Assembly: GCA_033063855.1 (NCBI GenBank)
Contig: CP093831.1
Span: 23,064,001 to 23,128,000 of the forward strand
Direction: 5' to 3'
Source: Smittia aterrima
Lineage: Eukaryota; Arthropoda; Insecta; Diptera; Chironomidae
DNA: 64,000 nt
Shown here one piece after another: positions 49,836 to 58,421 of the stretch. The position numbers were made by a program, and so were the translations under genes. The notes beneath the pieces are model-generated. The model was not told the DNA's origin, made no database searches, and worked only from the letters and a program-made list of their open reading frames with translations. The stretch's first letter is position 1. Each line of letters opens with the position of its first letter.

Positions 49836-49897
49836 GTCCGTCTTCCGTCTTCCGTGGTCCGTCTTCCGTCTTCCGTGGTCCGTCTTCCGTGGTCCGT
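49836..49897. repeat. Heptamer minisatellite in copy A
   Basis: Tandem 7-bp units of the TTCCGTC / TTCCGTG / GTCCGTC type, next to CTTTGTCC near the element's end. Confidence 0.85.
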
Positions 49898-50106
49898 GAT
49901 TGAGATAACTCGCGAACGCGATGAGCTAGCGAATTAATTTCTTCACCAGTCGATAGAGAATTTAAATACGCAAAACAACTTTTGAGGATTTTTGGCTAGC
50001 TCATCAGGATCGGGCCCACGGGCCCAAAACCTGGAATCTCCATACAAAAAGTCGATTTTTAGTTTTGAAACACGTTTTCTCGAAAACGGAAGCACATTTC
50101 CGCTGT

Positions 50107-50598
50107 GACTTGTTCACAAGAAGAGATCAGCATGTCGAATCGAGTGCATGGATCTTATAGCTGACCAGATCTGGGTCCACCTCTCGCCAGCGCCAAGTGA
50201 AACTTCTTTTCCTTTGGAGTTAGAGCTTTGACTTGTTCACATGAAATGATCAGCTCGACTTGACAAAGCAATAAATCCCAGAAAATCCAAGCTCCACACA
50301 TTGGATCCATCTCTGGTGAGCTCAGAGTGGAACTTCGTTCCCTTTGGAGTTAGAGCATTGAGATGTTCACATGAAATGATCAGCTCGACTTGACAAAGCA
50401 ATAAATCCTAGAAAATCCAAGCTCCACACATTGGATCCATCTCTGGTGAGCTCAGAGTGGAACTTCGTTCCCTTTGGAGTTAGAGCATTGAGATGTTCAC
50501 ATGAAATGATCAGCTCGACTTGACAAAGCGATAAATCCCAGAAAATCCAAGCTCCACTCATTGGATCCATCTCTGGTGAGCTCAAAGTGAAACTTCGG
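50107..50598. repeat. 130-bp satellite monomers in copy A (about four)
   Basis: TTGGATCCATCTCTGGTGAG occurs at 50301, 50431 and 50561, a period of exactly 130 bp, with a more diverged unit before them. The monomer is the reverse complement of the 130-bp monomer at 53408-54837. Confidence 0.9.
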
Positions 50599-50696
50599 TA
50601 AACAAACCAAGTAAAATGTCCCCTGTAACCAGTTCATCCAGAGGATGAAAAACCCTACAGTAAGTTCGGTACGAACTGCTACTGCCACTTGTTTTT

Positions 50697-51061
50697 TAAT
50701 GGGAAAGGCAGTAAGGGAACGAGCTAACTTGTAGATTTTTTCTCCTTAACCAAAACCCAATCCGAATTAATGAAAACGACTCAGTTGTACCATCCTGAGA
50801 ATCCCGGATTCAATATATCGCTTATTAATTCGTCTACTTTGTAAACTCCAGAACTTTCGGCCGTCGCACCGAAAACCAGTCATAACTCTCCCTGTGAGAA
50901 AAAGTTCTGGAAATAAAGAAATAAAAATACATGGCAAAAGCGACTATGTATAAGGCTTCCGGTTCTTGATGATTAGAACAAGTCAAAAGTTCTATTTTCC
51001 ACTGGTTCCATTTTCAAGTTGTTCCAATTTCCACATGTCTCCCTAAATTTATTCAATTTTG
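50697..51061. other. Intergenic sequence between copy A and OR copy 1
   Basis: 50697-50760 continues the paralogous odorant receptor 3' flank (match at 52785-52840). The remainder is unassigned. 51015-51060 matches the upstream region of OR copy 2 (near 55455-55500, TTCCAATTTCCACATGTCTC). Confidence 0.5.
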
Positions 51062-51065
51062 ATCA

Positions 51066-51121
51066 GACAGACAGATGGACAAAGTGGTCACAATAGGGTA
51101 TTTTCTTTTGAAAAAAGCCCT
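51066..51121 (-). mobile_element. Solo end of a Helitron-like element (fragment C)
   Basis: CAGACAGATGGACAAAGTGG, then CACAATAGGGTATT, a TTTTC/GAAAA hairpin and a terminal GCCCT followed by AAAAA. It corresponds to the hairpin end of copies A and B. It interrupts sequence that is otherwise paralogous between the two odorant receptor promoters, about 140 bp upstream of the OR copy 1 start codon. Confidence 0.6.
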
Positions 51122-51261
51122 AAAAAGTTAAAATTTATATTTTCGTAAAACGTCATTGAAACTTTCTTTAAATTAAGTTTATAATTCGACAAATTATCGA
51201 CTGTCACTTCGGAAAAAGTTCTTTTCATGTCATTCAATGAGTGAGCTTCAAAGGAATCAGA

Positions 51262-52587
51262 ATGAATAAAATAAATTACAGCGACTGTGTAGCTAAGATT
51301 ATTTCTTCAGGATTAAAAATCGAAGCAAACTTGTTAGCTTTAGATTTTTCATGACAATCATTAAGTTAATAATTTGATCTAATTTAGATATGTTACCCTA
51401 TGGATAAGTCAGGCCAGTTTGGACGCAACAATAACTCTCTACTTGATCAAATATTTCGATGAACTTGATTTTGTTTCTCTGATTGGTACTGCAACAATAC
51501 TTGGTGAGTCTGATGGTCAAAAATGAATTTGTAGATTTATCTTTTCTTGTTTAGTTTTCTATTCTCGAATGCTGCTCTACTTGGTGTCGTTTCATTTATT
51601 CGGTCCGAGAATGAACAGTTTGTTTGAGGAGATTAACAGCGAAAGGTATTTATTTTTATTCAGAGCTAGTAGCATTTGAAGATATTAAAATATTTTTTGA
51701 CAGGAATAAATCTCTGGACAATTCAGAAGTTTCAATGTTAAAAGAATCTTTCGCCAAAACCGAATTCGTCATTGCAGTTTCTTTTGGTATTAGCATCTGG
51801 TTATCTTATGTCTTTATGACATTAAGCTCTTTGTTCATAAAGTTAAACCAACATCAACTCCCTTACGACTTCGTGATAATATTCTTGCCCTTCGATGAAA
51901 TCTTTTCGCTCAATTGGATTTTGAACTACATTTTTCAATGCATTACTATTTTCTTGGCCGTTGTTTTGTTTTTAATTTGCACTCTTAAGGTCCTTGCAAT
52001 TGGTAATCACTCTTGTTTAATGTTCGAAGAATTGACAGTCATGACAAAAAGTTTAAAGAAAAATCCTGCAGAGAATCTAAATGGTCAGCTCAAGGATCTC
52101 ATTGAACGAAGTCAAGTCGTTTTTACAAGACACGAAGAAGCTAAGGGAACTTTACAGTTTCACTACTTTATTGAGTTTTCTTTGCCCTCGTTTGTGATTT
52201 GCTTTAGTTTATACGCGAGCTTGATAGAAGTGACTCCATTGTATCTCCTGATGATTATGATTTCGATTGTACAATTTTTTATGTTTTGCTTCTTGGGGGA
52301 GCGAGTCAATGGTCGAATTAAAATACTTGAGGCAACTGTTTATGACATTGAATGGTTTTCATACAATTCTAAGGAGCAAAAGTTAATTTTGTTTCTTCTC
52401 ATGAAGATCAGAGACACGAAAGGCTTCAACGGAATTTTCAACGCAGTCGACATGCAAACTTTCCTTCAAGTAAAATGGATTAATTTTTTTAAAACTATTC
52501 AAAATAAGTTCATTAAATATTTCATTTAAATTTTAGATTTTGAAGTTCGTCTATTCGATGCTGATGGTTCTCCTATCGTTTCAATAA
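51262..52587 (+). CDS. Odorant receptor (7tm_6 family), copy 1
   Basis: Insect odorant receptor: tuning subunit of a ligand-gated cation channel with Orco in olfactory neuron membranes. Exons are 51262-51332, 51388-51503, 51555-51645, 51704-52469 and 52537-52587, total 364 residues, slightly short of the usual 380-400. Phases agree at every junction (2, 1, 2, 0) and match copy 2 exon for exon. Start MNKINYSDCVAKI. The large fourth exon carries most membrane spans (FVIAVSFGISIWLSYVF, QFFMFCFLGERVN) and ends ETKGFNG-like (RDTKGFNGIFNAVDMQTFLQ). The short last exon encodes ILKFVYSMLMVLLSFQ and stop, the typical odorant receptor C terminus after a phase-0 intron. The first donor is GTTAGC, weaker than copy 2's GTTAGT. 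The gene is bracketed by inverted Helitron-like copies. Subfamily and ligand are unknown. Confidence 0.88.
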
Positions 52588-52837
52588 GGATCATATTTCA
52601 AATAGAAATTTTTCATGATTTTCCTCTAAATTCTATTTCATTTATTTTATTTCGTTGAAACAATTAACTCACTTACAATAAAATGAAAGTTTATTGAGAA
52701 TGACCAATAAATTATTCAGTTGCTTACGCAAGTCTTTTTTGTTTGTCAAAGAGAAAATAATTTGTAGCAACAAAAATTTGTATTTTTTTAATGGGAAATG
52801 CAGTGAAGGAGCGATCTAACTTTTAGATAAAAGGTTC
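52588..52837. other. 3' flank of OR copy 1 (empty insertion site)
   Basis: Matches the flank of the odorant receptor relic (49620-49790), then continues without interruption into AATGGGAAATGCAG, the sequence found right of copy A at 50697. It is therefore the pre-insertion site of copy A. Copy B starts at about 52838. Confidence 0.7.
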
Positions 52838-53050
52838 TGAAAATATAACAAGTAACAGAAGCAGTTCGTACCGAACTTACTGTAGGGTTTTTCATCCTCT
52901 TGATGAACTGGTTACAGGGGACATTTTAATTAGTTGATTTAAAAAAAAGGAGTTAATAAAGTATTTAAGTTTTAATATTTTTTTTTATTAAATTGTGAAT
53001 TATAAAAGCAGTAAAAGTAAAGTATATAAAGTTATATAAAAATTATTTAA

Positions 53051-53377
53051 GACTTAAATGAAAAATTCAGTGAAATCACTCAAAATTTTAAGCAAGGAGA
53101 AACTACATCAGATCGACCAGACTTAGTTGCGAGAGTTTTCAAAATCAAATTGGACTCATTGATTGCTGATCTGACTAAACATCATGTCTTGGGCAAGTCG
53201 AAAGCATTTGCGTACACCATCGAGTTTCAAAAAAGGAGACTTCCTCACGCGCACATATTAATGAAGTTGAGAGCAGAAGATAAATTTACTACAGCGCAAA
53301 GGATTGATCAATTTATATGTGCAGAAATCCCAAATGAAGCAGAAAATCCGCGACTATACGAAATTGTTTTACGGTAA
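53051..53377 (+). pseudogene. Helitron Rep/helicase relic (HUH domain fragment)
   Basis: Open for about 108 codons after a TAA. Reads SDRPDLVARVFKIKLDSL, then AFAYTIEFQKRRLPHAHIL, then FTTAQRIDQFICAEIP and PRLYEIV, stop TAA. This is the conserved block of the Helitron-like N-terminal (Rep) domain: DRPDLV.RVF, the IEFQKR segment, and the H-A-H of the HUH metal-binding motif. The catalytic tyrosine region and the whole helicase are missing. No intact start. A dead fragment that identifies the element class. Confidence 0.8.
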
Positions 53378-53407
53378 TCAAAATTTGTTTTTTTTTTGAA
53401 AAATATT

Positions 53408-54837
53408 CCAATGAGTGGAGCTTGGATTTTCTGGGATTTATCGCTTAATCTCGACCAGCTAATCATTTCATGTAAAGAACGCAATGCTCTAAATCTAAAG
53501 ACTACGAAGTTCCACTCTGAGCTCAGCAGAGGTGGATCCAATGAGTGGAGCTTGGATTTTCTGGGATTTATCGCTTAATCTCGACCAGCTAATCATTTCA
53601 TGTAAAGAACGCAATGCTCTAAATCTAAAGACTACGAAGTTCCACTCTGAGCTCAGCAGAGGTGGATCCAATGAGTGGAGCTTGGATTTTCTGGGATTTA
53701 TCGCTTAATCTCGACCAGCTAATCATTTCATGTAAAGAACGCAATGCTCTAAATCTAAAGACTACGAAGTTCCACTCTGAGCTCAGCAGAGGTGGATCCA
53801 ATGAGTGGAGCTTGGATTTTCTGGTATTTATCGCTTAGTCTTGACCAGCTAATCATTTCATGAAAAGAACGCAATGCTCTAAGTCTTAAGACAACGAAGT
53901 TCCACTCTGAGCTCATCAGAGGTGGATCCAATGAGTGGAGCTTGGATTTTCTGGGATTTATCGCTTAATCTCGACCAGCTAATCATTTCATGTAAAGAAC
54001 GCAATGCTCTAAATCTAAAGACTACGAAGTTCCACTCTGAGCTCAGCAGAGGTGGATCCAATGAGTGGAGCTTGGATTTTCTGGTATTTATCGCTTAGTC
54101 TTGACCAGCTAATCATTTCATGAAAAGAACGCAATGCTCTAAGTCTTAAGACAACGAAGTTCCACTCTGAGCTCATCAGAGGTGGATCCAATGAGTGGAG
54201 CTTGGATTTTCTGGGATTTATCGCTTAATCTCGACCAGCTAATCATTTCATGTAAAGAACGCAATGCTCTAAATCTAAAGACGACGAAGTTCCACTCTGA
54301 GCTCAGCAGAGGTGGATCCAATGAGTGGAGCTTGGATTTTCTGGTATTTATCGCTTAGTCTTGACCAGCTAATCATTTCATGAAAAGAACGCAATGCTCT
54401 AAGTCTTAAGACAACGAAGTTCCACTCTGAGCTCATCAGAGGTGGATCCAATGAGTGGAGCTTGGATTTTCTGGGATTTATCGCTTAATCTCGACCAGCT
54501 AATCATTTCATGTAAAGAACGCAATGCTCTAAATCTAAAGACTACGAAGTTCCACTCTGAGCTCAGCAGAGGTGGATCCAATGAGTGGAGCTTGGATTTT
54601 CTGGTATTTATCGCTTAGTCTTGACCAGCTAATCATTTCATGAAAAGAACGCAATGCTCTAAGTCTTAAGACAACGAAGTTCCACTCTGAGCTCATCAGA
54701 GGTGGATCCAATGAGTGGAGCTTGGATTTTCTGGGATTTATCGCTTAGTCTTGACCAGCTAATCATTTCATATTAAGACCGCAATGCTCTAAATCTAAAG
54801 ACAACGAAGTTCCACTCTGAGCTCATCAGAGGTGGAT
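53408..54837. repeat. 130-bp satellite, 11 monomers with 260-bp higher-order unit
   Basis: Eleven monomers of exactly 130 bp (starts at 53408, 53538, ... 54708), each with CAATGAGTGGAGCTTGG and ACGAAGTTCCACTCTGAGCT. Two variants differ at linked sites: type a has GGGATTTATCGCTTAATCTC and TGTAAAGAAC, type b has GGTATTTATCGCTTAGTCTT and TGAAAAGAAC. The order is a a a b a b a b a b, then a hybrid. Identical 60-codon frames recurring every 260 bp on the - strand are a by-product, not genes. Confidence 0.95.
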
Positions 54838-55270
54838 CCAATATCTGGTCCAGCTCTGGGATTCGTTTAAGCACGCTGAACATTTCTCGTGAAGAAGTGT
54901 CAGCAAAAAAGTAAAGAAATATGAAGAAATCGATAAAGTTTGAAAAATTTGTATGGAGCTCACCAGACTCCAGACCCGTGGGCCCGAACCACTTGAGCTA
55001 TCAAGCCCAACTTCGGTCAGCCCCGGCTTACTTATAAACTGAACCAAATGGCGAAAACCAGAAGTAGCTAGCTGCTGCCGTTCTCAACTAGATAGAGTTC
55101 CAATTTTCAAATCGTCTTTTTGTATGGAGATTCCAGGTTTCGGGCCCGTGGGCCCGATCCTGATGAGCTAGCGAAAATTCCTAAAAATCCACTTTTTCTA
55201 TTTCCGATCTTTATCGATTAGTGAAGAAATCAAATCGCTAGCTCATTTCGTTCGCGAGTTATCTCAATGA
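54838..55270. other. Non-repetitive 3' part of copy B
   Basis: About 250 bp without match in the window, containing CCCGTGGGCCCGAACC at 54974-54988, then the block shared with copy A from about 55095 on (GGGCCCGTGGGCCCG at 55142-55156, GAGCTAGCG, GAGTTATCTC). No gene. Confidence 0.6.
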
Positions 55271-55315
55271 CGACAAGCGACAAGCGACAAGCGACTAGCG
55301 ACTACCGACTACGGA
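55271..55315. repeat. Heptamer minisatellite in copy B
   Basis: GACAAGC/GACTAGC/GACTACC 7-bp units next to GGACAAAGTG, at the position equivalent to the copy A heptamer array but with a different unit. Confidence 0.8.
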
Positions 55316-55361
55316 CAAAGTGACCATAATAGGGTATTACATCCTTCGGATGAAAAACCCT

Positions 55362-55658
55362 AAAAACAAGAATATCAGGTCACAGGTAAAAGGTTTTTTT
55401 TGGTTTCCTGGTGTTTAATTTCGATTTCTTCTATTTTTTACTTGTTTCTTTTGCAAATTTTTCCAATTTCCACATGTCTCCCAAACTTGTTCAAACTTAC
55501 AAACTTTGTTCAATCTTGTTTCCCTAACTAAAATCATTTAAACTTTCTTCAAACTAAGTTTATACTTCGTCAAAGTATCGACTCGACACGAACATTTTTC
55601 ACTTGGAACAAAAAAATCTTTTTATGTTATTCAATGACTAAGCTTCAAAGGAATCAGA
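55362..55658. other. 5' flank of OR copy 2
   Basis: AT-rich sequence whose last 200 bp match the 5' flank of OR copy 1 (TTCCACATGTCTCC block, ACTTTCTTCAAACTAAGTTT block, AGCTTCAAAGGAATCAGAAT immediately before both start codons). Likely promoter; no core element could be placed. Confidence 0.5.
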
Positions 55659-56992
55659 ATGAAAACAATAAACTACAGCGACTATGTGGCTAAACTTATT
55701 TCTTTAGGATTAAAAATCAAAGCAAAATTGTTAGTTCCACATATCTTCTGGATTCTTTTATAATGAAATATTATTCTTTAGATATTGGATCTGGTGGATA
55801 AATCAGTTCAGTTTGCCAGCAGCAATGGGTCTCTACTTGTTCAAATATTTCGATGAACTTGATTTCGCTTCTTTCATTGAGACTGGAACACTTTTTGGTG
55901 AGTCGAACGGTCAAGAATGAATTAATCCTCTCTACAGTTTTCTTTCTTCGAATGCTCCTCCACATGCTGTCACTTCATTTGTTCGGTTCGGGAATGGAGA
56001 GTTTGCTTGAAGAAATTAACAATGAAAGGTGAATGCTCATGTTATTTCAATGAAAATTGATGCGAGCGCGACAAAAATTAAAATCTCTTTCGATAGGAAC
56101 AATCCTTTGGACAACGAAGTAATAAAAACGACCAAAAAATCTTTTGCAAAGATCGAATTCTTCATCGCAGTCGGTCTCAGTGTTAGCATCACCGTAATGT
56201 ATTTGTGTTTGGAGCTAAGTGCTTTATTCATTGAGTCAAACCAACTTCATCTGGCTTACCAGTTCGTGATAATTTTCTTGCCCTTCGACGAAGTCTTTTC
56301 ATTTAATTGGTTGTTGAACTACATTTTCCAACTCACTACGACATTCTTAGCTTGTATTTTGTTCATAATTTACACTCTCATGGTCCTTGCCATTGTTAAT
56401 CATTGCTGTTTAATTTTCGAAGAATTGACAATCATGACACAAAGTTTAAGGGAGAATCCACAAGAGAGTGCATTAAAAGCAGAAAATAATTTGAAGGAAC
56501 TCATTGAGCGAAGCCAAGTCATTTTATTAAGGCACGAACAAGCCAAGAGCAACGTACAGTTTCATTTCTTTATTGAGTTCTCTATGCTCTCGTTTGTGCT
56601 CTGCTTCAGTTTATACGCGAGCTTGATTGAGACAACACCATTGTCTCTTGTGGTGGTGGGGGTTTCGTTAGTCCAACTTTTCATCTTTTGCTTTTTGGGA
56701 GATCGAGTTAATGATCGAATTAAGAGATTCGAGGCGACGGTTTATGACTTGGAATGGTATTCGATCGAGGCTAAGGAGCAAAAAGCAATTTTGTTTCTGT
56801 TAATGAAAATCAGAGACACGAAAGGCTTCAACGGAATTTTTAACTCAGTCGGCATGGAAACTTTCCTTCAAGTAAATGTTTAATTGAAAAATAAATCAAA
56901 AGAACCAAATTATCTAATCAAATATTTTCTTTAAATTTCAGATTGTTAAGTTCGCCTATTCAATGCTGATGGTTTTGCTGTCTCGTCAATAA
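55659..56992 (+). CDS. Odorant receptor (7tm_6 family), copy 2
   Basis: Same family and gene structure as copy 1. Exons are 55659-55729, 55782-55897, 55938-56028, 56097-56871 and 56942-56992, total 367 residues. Start MKTINYSDYVAKLISLGL; exon 2 gives WIWWINQFSLPAAMGLYLF; exon 3 FLRMLLHMLSLHLFGSG. Exon 4 carries spans such as FFIAVGLSVSITVMYLCL, FQLTTTFLACILFIIYTLM and FSMLSFVLCFSLYASLIE, followed by FLGDRVNDRIKRFEATVYD and RDTKGFNGIFNSVGMETFLQ. The last exon encodes IVKFAYSMLMVLLSRQ. Exon lengths equal those of copy 1 except nine extra bases in exon 4, so the copies are recent tandem duplicates, though with many amino acid differences. All reading frames are intact. Confidence 0.9.
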
Positions 56993-57045
56993 ATATTAAG
57001 ACGATTGAAAAGATATTCTAATGAGGAGCCGTAAATAAATCATAT

Positions 57046-57174
57046 AATCCAATTGAAATGGATGTCTTGAAAGATTCTCAAAGGAAAAGGATAACGAATT
57101 CCCGATTTCGCTTTCTTCAATTGGAATTTGACAAACTCACTTGCAATCCAAAATACTAAAACAAAAGTTTTCAT
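57046..57174 (-). pseudogene. IR 5' relic (signal-peptide exon)
   Basis: Read on the - strand from 57174: ATG AAA ACT TTT GTT TTA, giving MKTFVLVFWIAS, matches the start of IR copy 2 (MKTLVLIFWIAS). A one-base deletion after this shifts the frame relative to copy 2, while nucleotide similarity continues for about 130 bp and then stops just after the OR copy 2 gene. The conserved IR promoter block upstream (57190-57260) is still present. A truncated pseudogene left by unequal exchange. Confidence 0.8.
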
Positions 57175-57560
57175 TTTCACTTCTTTAGTCCACAACTCTC
57201 ACAAAACTAAAGTTTACCTTCAGATATCTTAAACGTATTTAATATTTATTAAACAAGTTATTTTTCTTGAGACATGTTTAACGATTTTCATGAGAATATC
57301 AGAAATCCATGGCAAGAACCTTTCATTGCTACGGCATAAACAAAAATTGTCCATCTTATTATTCAAATACAATCAATTTTATTGACAAATTCAATAAAAC
57401 TGCTAAACTCGTTTCAATGAAAGTCGAAAAATGAAAGTTTCATTGAAGAAAAAGCCTTCTTATATTTTTACACAGACATCTTTCAATGAGATTTGATAAG
57501 AGCAAAAAAATGAAGAAGAAAAAATTGAAAAAATTTTTGTTTTCGCTTAAAAAAAGTGAA
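57175..57560. other. Duplicated IR 5' flank and lysozyme 3' flank
   Basis: Matches 60438-60760 along most of its length (CTTCAGATATCT block, ACATGTTTAACGATTTTCATG, ATATTTTTACA.AGACATCTT). It ends at the lysozyme poly(A) signal. No gene. Confidence 0.65.
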
Positions 57561-57563
57561 ACC

Positions 57564-57569
57564 TTTATT
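57564..57569 (-). terminator. Poly(A) signal of lysozyme copy 1
   Basis: AATAAA on the - strand about 94 nt past the stop codon. The equivalent hexamer follows lysozyme copy 2 at the same distance. Confidence 0.55.
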
Positions 57570-57662
57570 TCGTTATTAATGAATAATGAGCTCGTGCATA
57601 CACAAATATAATTAAGGTCAGCGAGTTTTTGTCTAGAAAATTTTCAACACTTATCGCTTGTC

Positions 57663-58146
57663 TTAGAAACATTCATTAACACTTTGAAGCGGTTTTCCTT
57701 TACATTTATTTTTCCATCCATACCAGGCCTCGAATTTATGTCGGTTGTAGATTATTTTAGCGCAGCGAATATCATCAGTGATGTCATCGTCTCGTAATTC
57801 TAAAACAAGAGCAGGAATTTTGTTAAATAATTTTGATTCAATTGTCGTTTTAATTAAACTTACTGTTGCAGTCAATATTACAATCACCTCCTTTCCTTCC
57901 AACTTTACACCAATACTTATCATTGATTTGAAAAATTCCCCAATCGTAGGAACCATTAGCGTTTCTGGGTCCTTTAGCTCTTGAGTTGTAAGTGCTTTCG
58001 GCTTTCACCAAACAGTTCCAATCAGCTAGTTGGTTTCTCGGGAACGTCCCAGAAAGCTTCTTAGCTAATTCGCACTTTGAGAAGATTTTTCCATGAATAT
58101 TTTGGATGACAGCGAGAGTCACAATCACTAGAATCATAAACTTCAT
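57663..58146 (-). CDS. c-type lysozyme, copy 1
   Basis: Secreted muramidase that cleaves peptidoglycan. The CDS joins 58146 down to 57864 and 57799 down to 57663 (phase-1 intron, donor GTAAGT, acceptor TTTTAG), 139 residues. Signal peptide 1-19 (MKFMILVIVTLAVIQNIHG), mature start KIFSKCELAKKL. Catalytic Glu at mature position 31 (VKAESTYNS) and Asp at 49 (NGSYDWGIFQIN) are both present, as are all eight cysteines. DDDITDDIRCAK and HKFEAWYGW are typical of insect c-lysozymes. The mature protein is clearly basic, unlike the acidic digestive lysozymes of Drosophila, which suggests an immune or mixed role (inference). Paired with copy 2 as part of a duplicated lysozyme-IR unit. Confidence 0.95.
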
Positions 58147-58169
58147 TTTCTCCGTCGGTTTGTCACGGT

Positions 58170-58290
58170 CGAAGGCAAGAAAGTACTGAAGAACACTTTG
58201 TCATATCGTTGAGTATTTAAAGCTTCTAAGAAAAGCTATTCCGGGGTTTTTTAGAATTTATAGCATCAACACTTTGCTTATCTGATAACA
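58170..58290 (-). promoter_or_regulatory. Promoter of lysozyme copy 1
   Basis: On the - strand: TATA-like TTTAAATA (58214-58221) about 70 nt before the ATG, preceded by a GGAATAGC/CCCCGG block. Further upstream is an inverted pair of GATA motifs, TTATCTGATAA on + at 58278-58288. All three elements recur at the same spacing before lysozyme copy 2. Confidence 0.55.
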
Positions 58291-58421
58291 AATGGGAACT
58301 TCTGTAGTTTATTTACTCTAGGAGTCACAAAACAGTATTAAAGAACTCATAATATTTAGTCAACAATTTCAGATATTGACATAAACTTATCTTTCTACAA
58401 ACGTTAAAAGCGGAAAATTTT

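Larger units (their letters stand above)
49791..50695 (+). mobile_element. Non-autonomous Helitron-like element (copy A)
   Basis: Begins AGGGTTTTTCATCC with a short CATCC/GGATG hairpin, then ACCCTATTGTGG and CTTTGTCC, a heptamer minisatellite, a GGGCCC-type palindrome (50012-50025), about four 130-bp monomers, and a right part with GGATGAAAAACCCT followed by GTAAGTTCGGTACGAAC and ending CCACTTGTT. The boundaries are supported by paralogous DNA: at 52776-52790 the duplicated odorant receptor flank reads straight from GTATTTTT into AATGGGAAA, whereas here the element sits inside that T run. No target duplication is obvious, as expected for Helitron-like elements. It shares about 270 bp of its hairpin end with copy B, in opposite orientation. 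Confidence 0.75.
52838..55361 (+). mobile_element. Helitron-like element with Rep relic and satellite array (copy B)
   Basis: Read on + (the Rep strand), it starts AACAAGTAACAG, then GTTCGTACCGAACTTACTGT and AGGGTTTTTCATCC. Next come a degenerate Rep fragment, eleven 130-bp monomers, about 250 bp shared with copy A (with a GGGCCC palindrome at 55142-55155), a heptamer minisatellite and CATAATAGGGTATT. It ends with a CATCC/GGATG hairpin and AAAAACCCT. A 3' hairpin about ten bases from the end plus an inverted copy of that end near the 5' terminus is the layout described for Helitron2/Helentron elements. About 2.5 kb; too damaged to be autonomous. Confidence 0.72.

Noticed and set aside
53879..54581. 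Three identical 60-codon - strand frames
   Set aside because: Produced by the 260-bp higher-order repeat of the satellite, with no start context or family.
53408..54837. CRISPR-like regular array
   Set aside because: Monomers are contiguous 130-bp tandem units with no unique spacers, in an animal genome. It is a satellite.
57778..57984. + strand frame antisense to lysozyme copy 1
   Set aside because: Shadow of the lysozyme exons on the other strand.
58230..58250. Rel/NF-kB site in the lysozyme promoters
   Set aside because: CCGGGGTTTTTT only partly fits the GGGRNNYYCC consensus, and the second copy differs inside it. Left as unproven.
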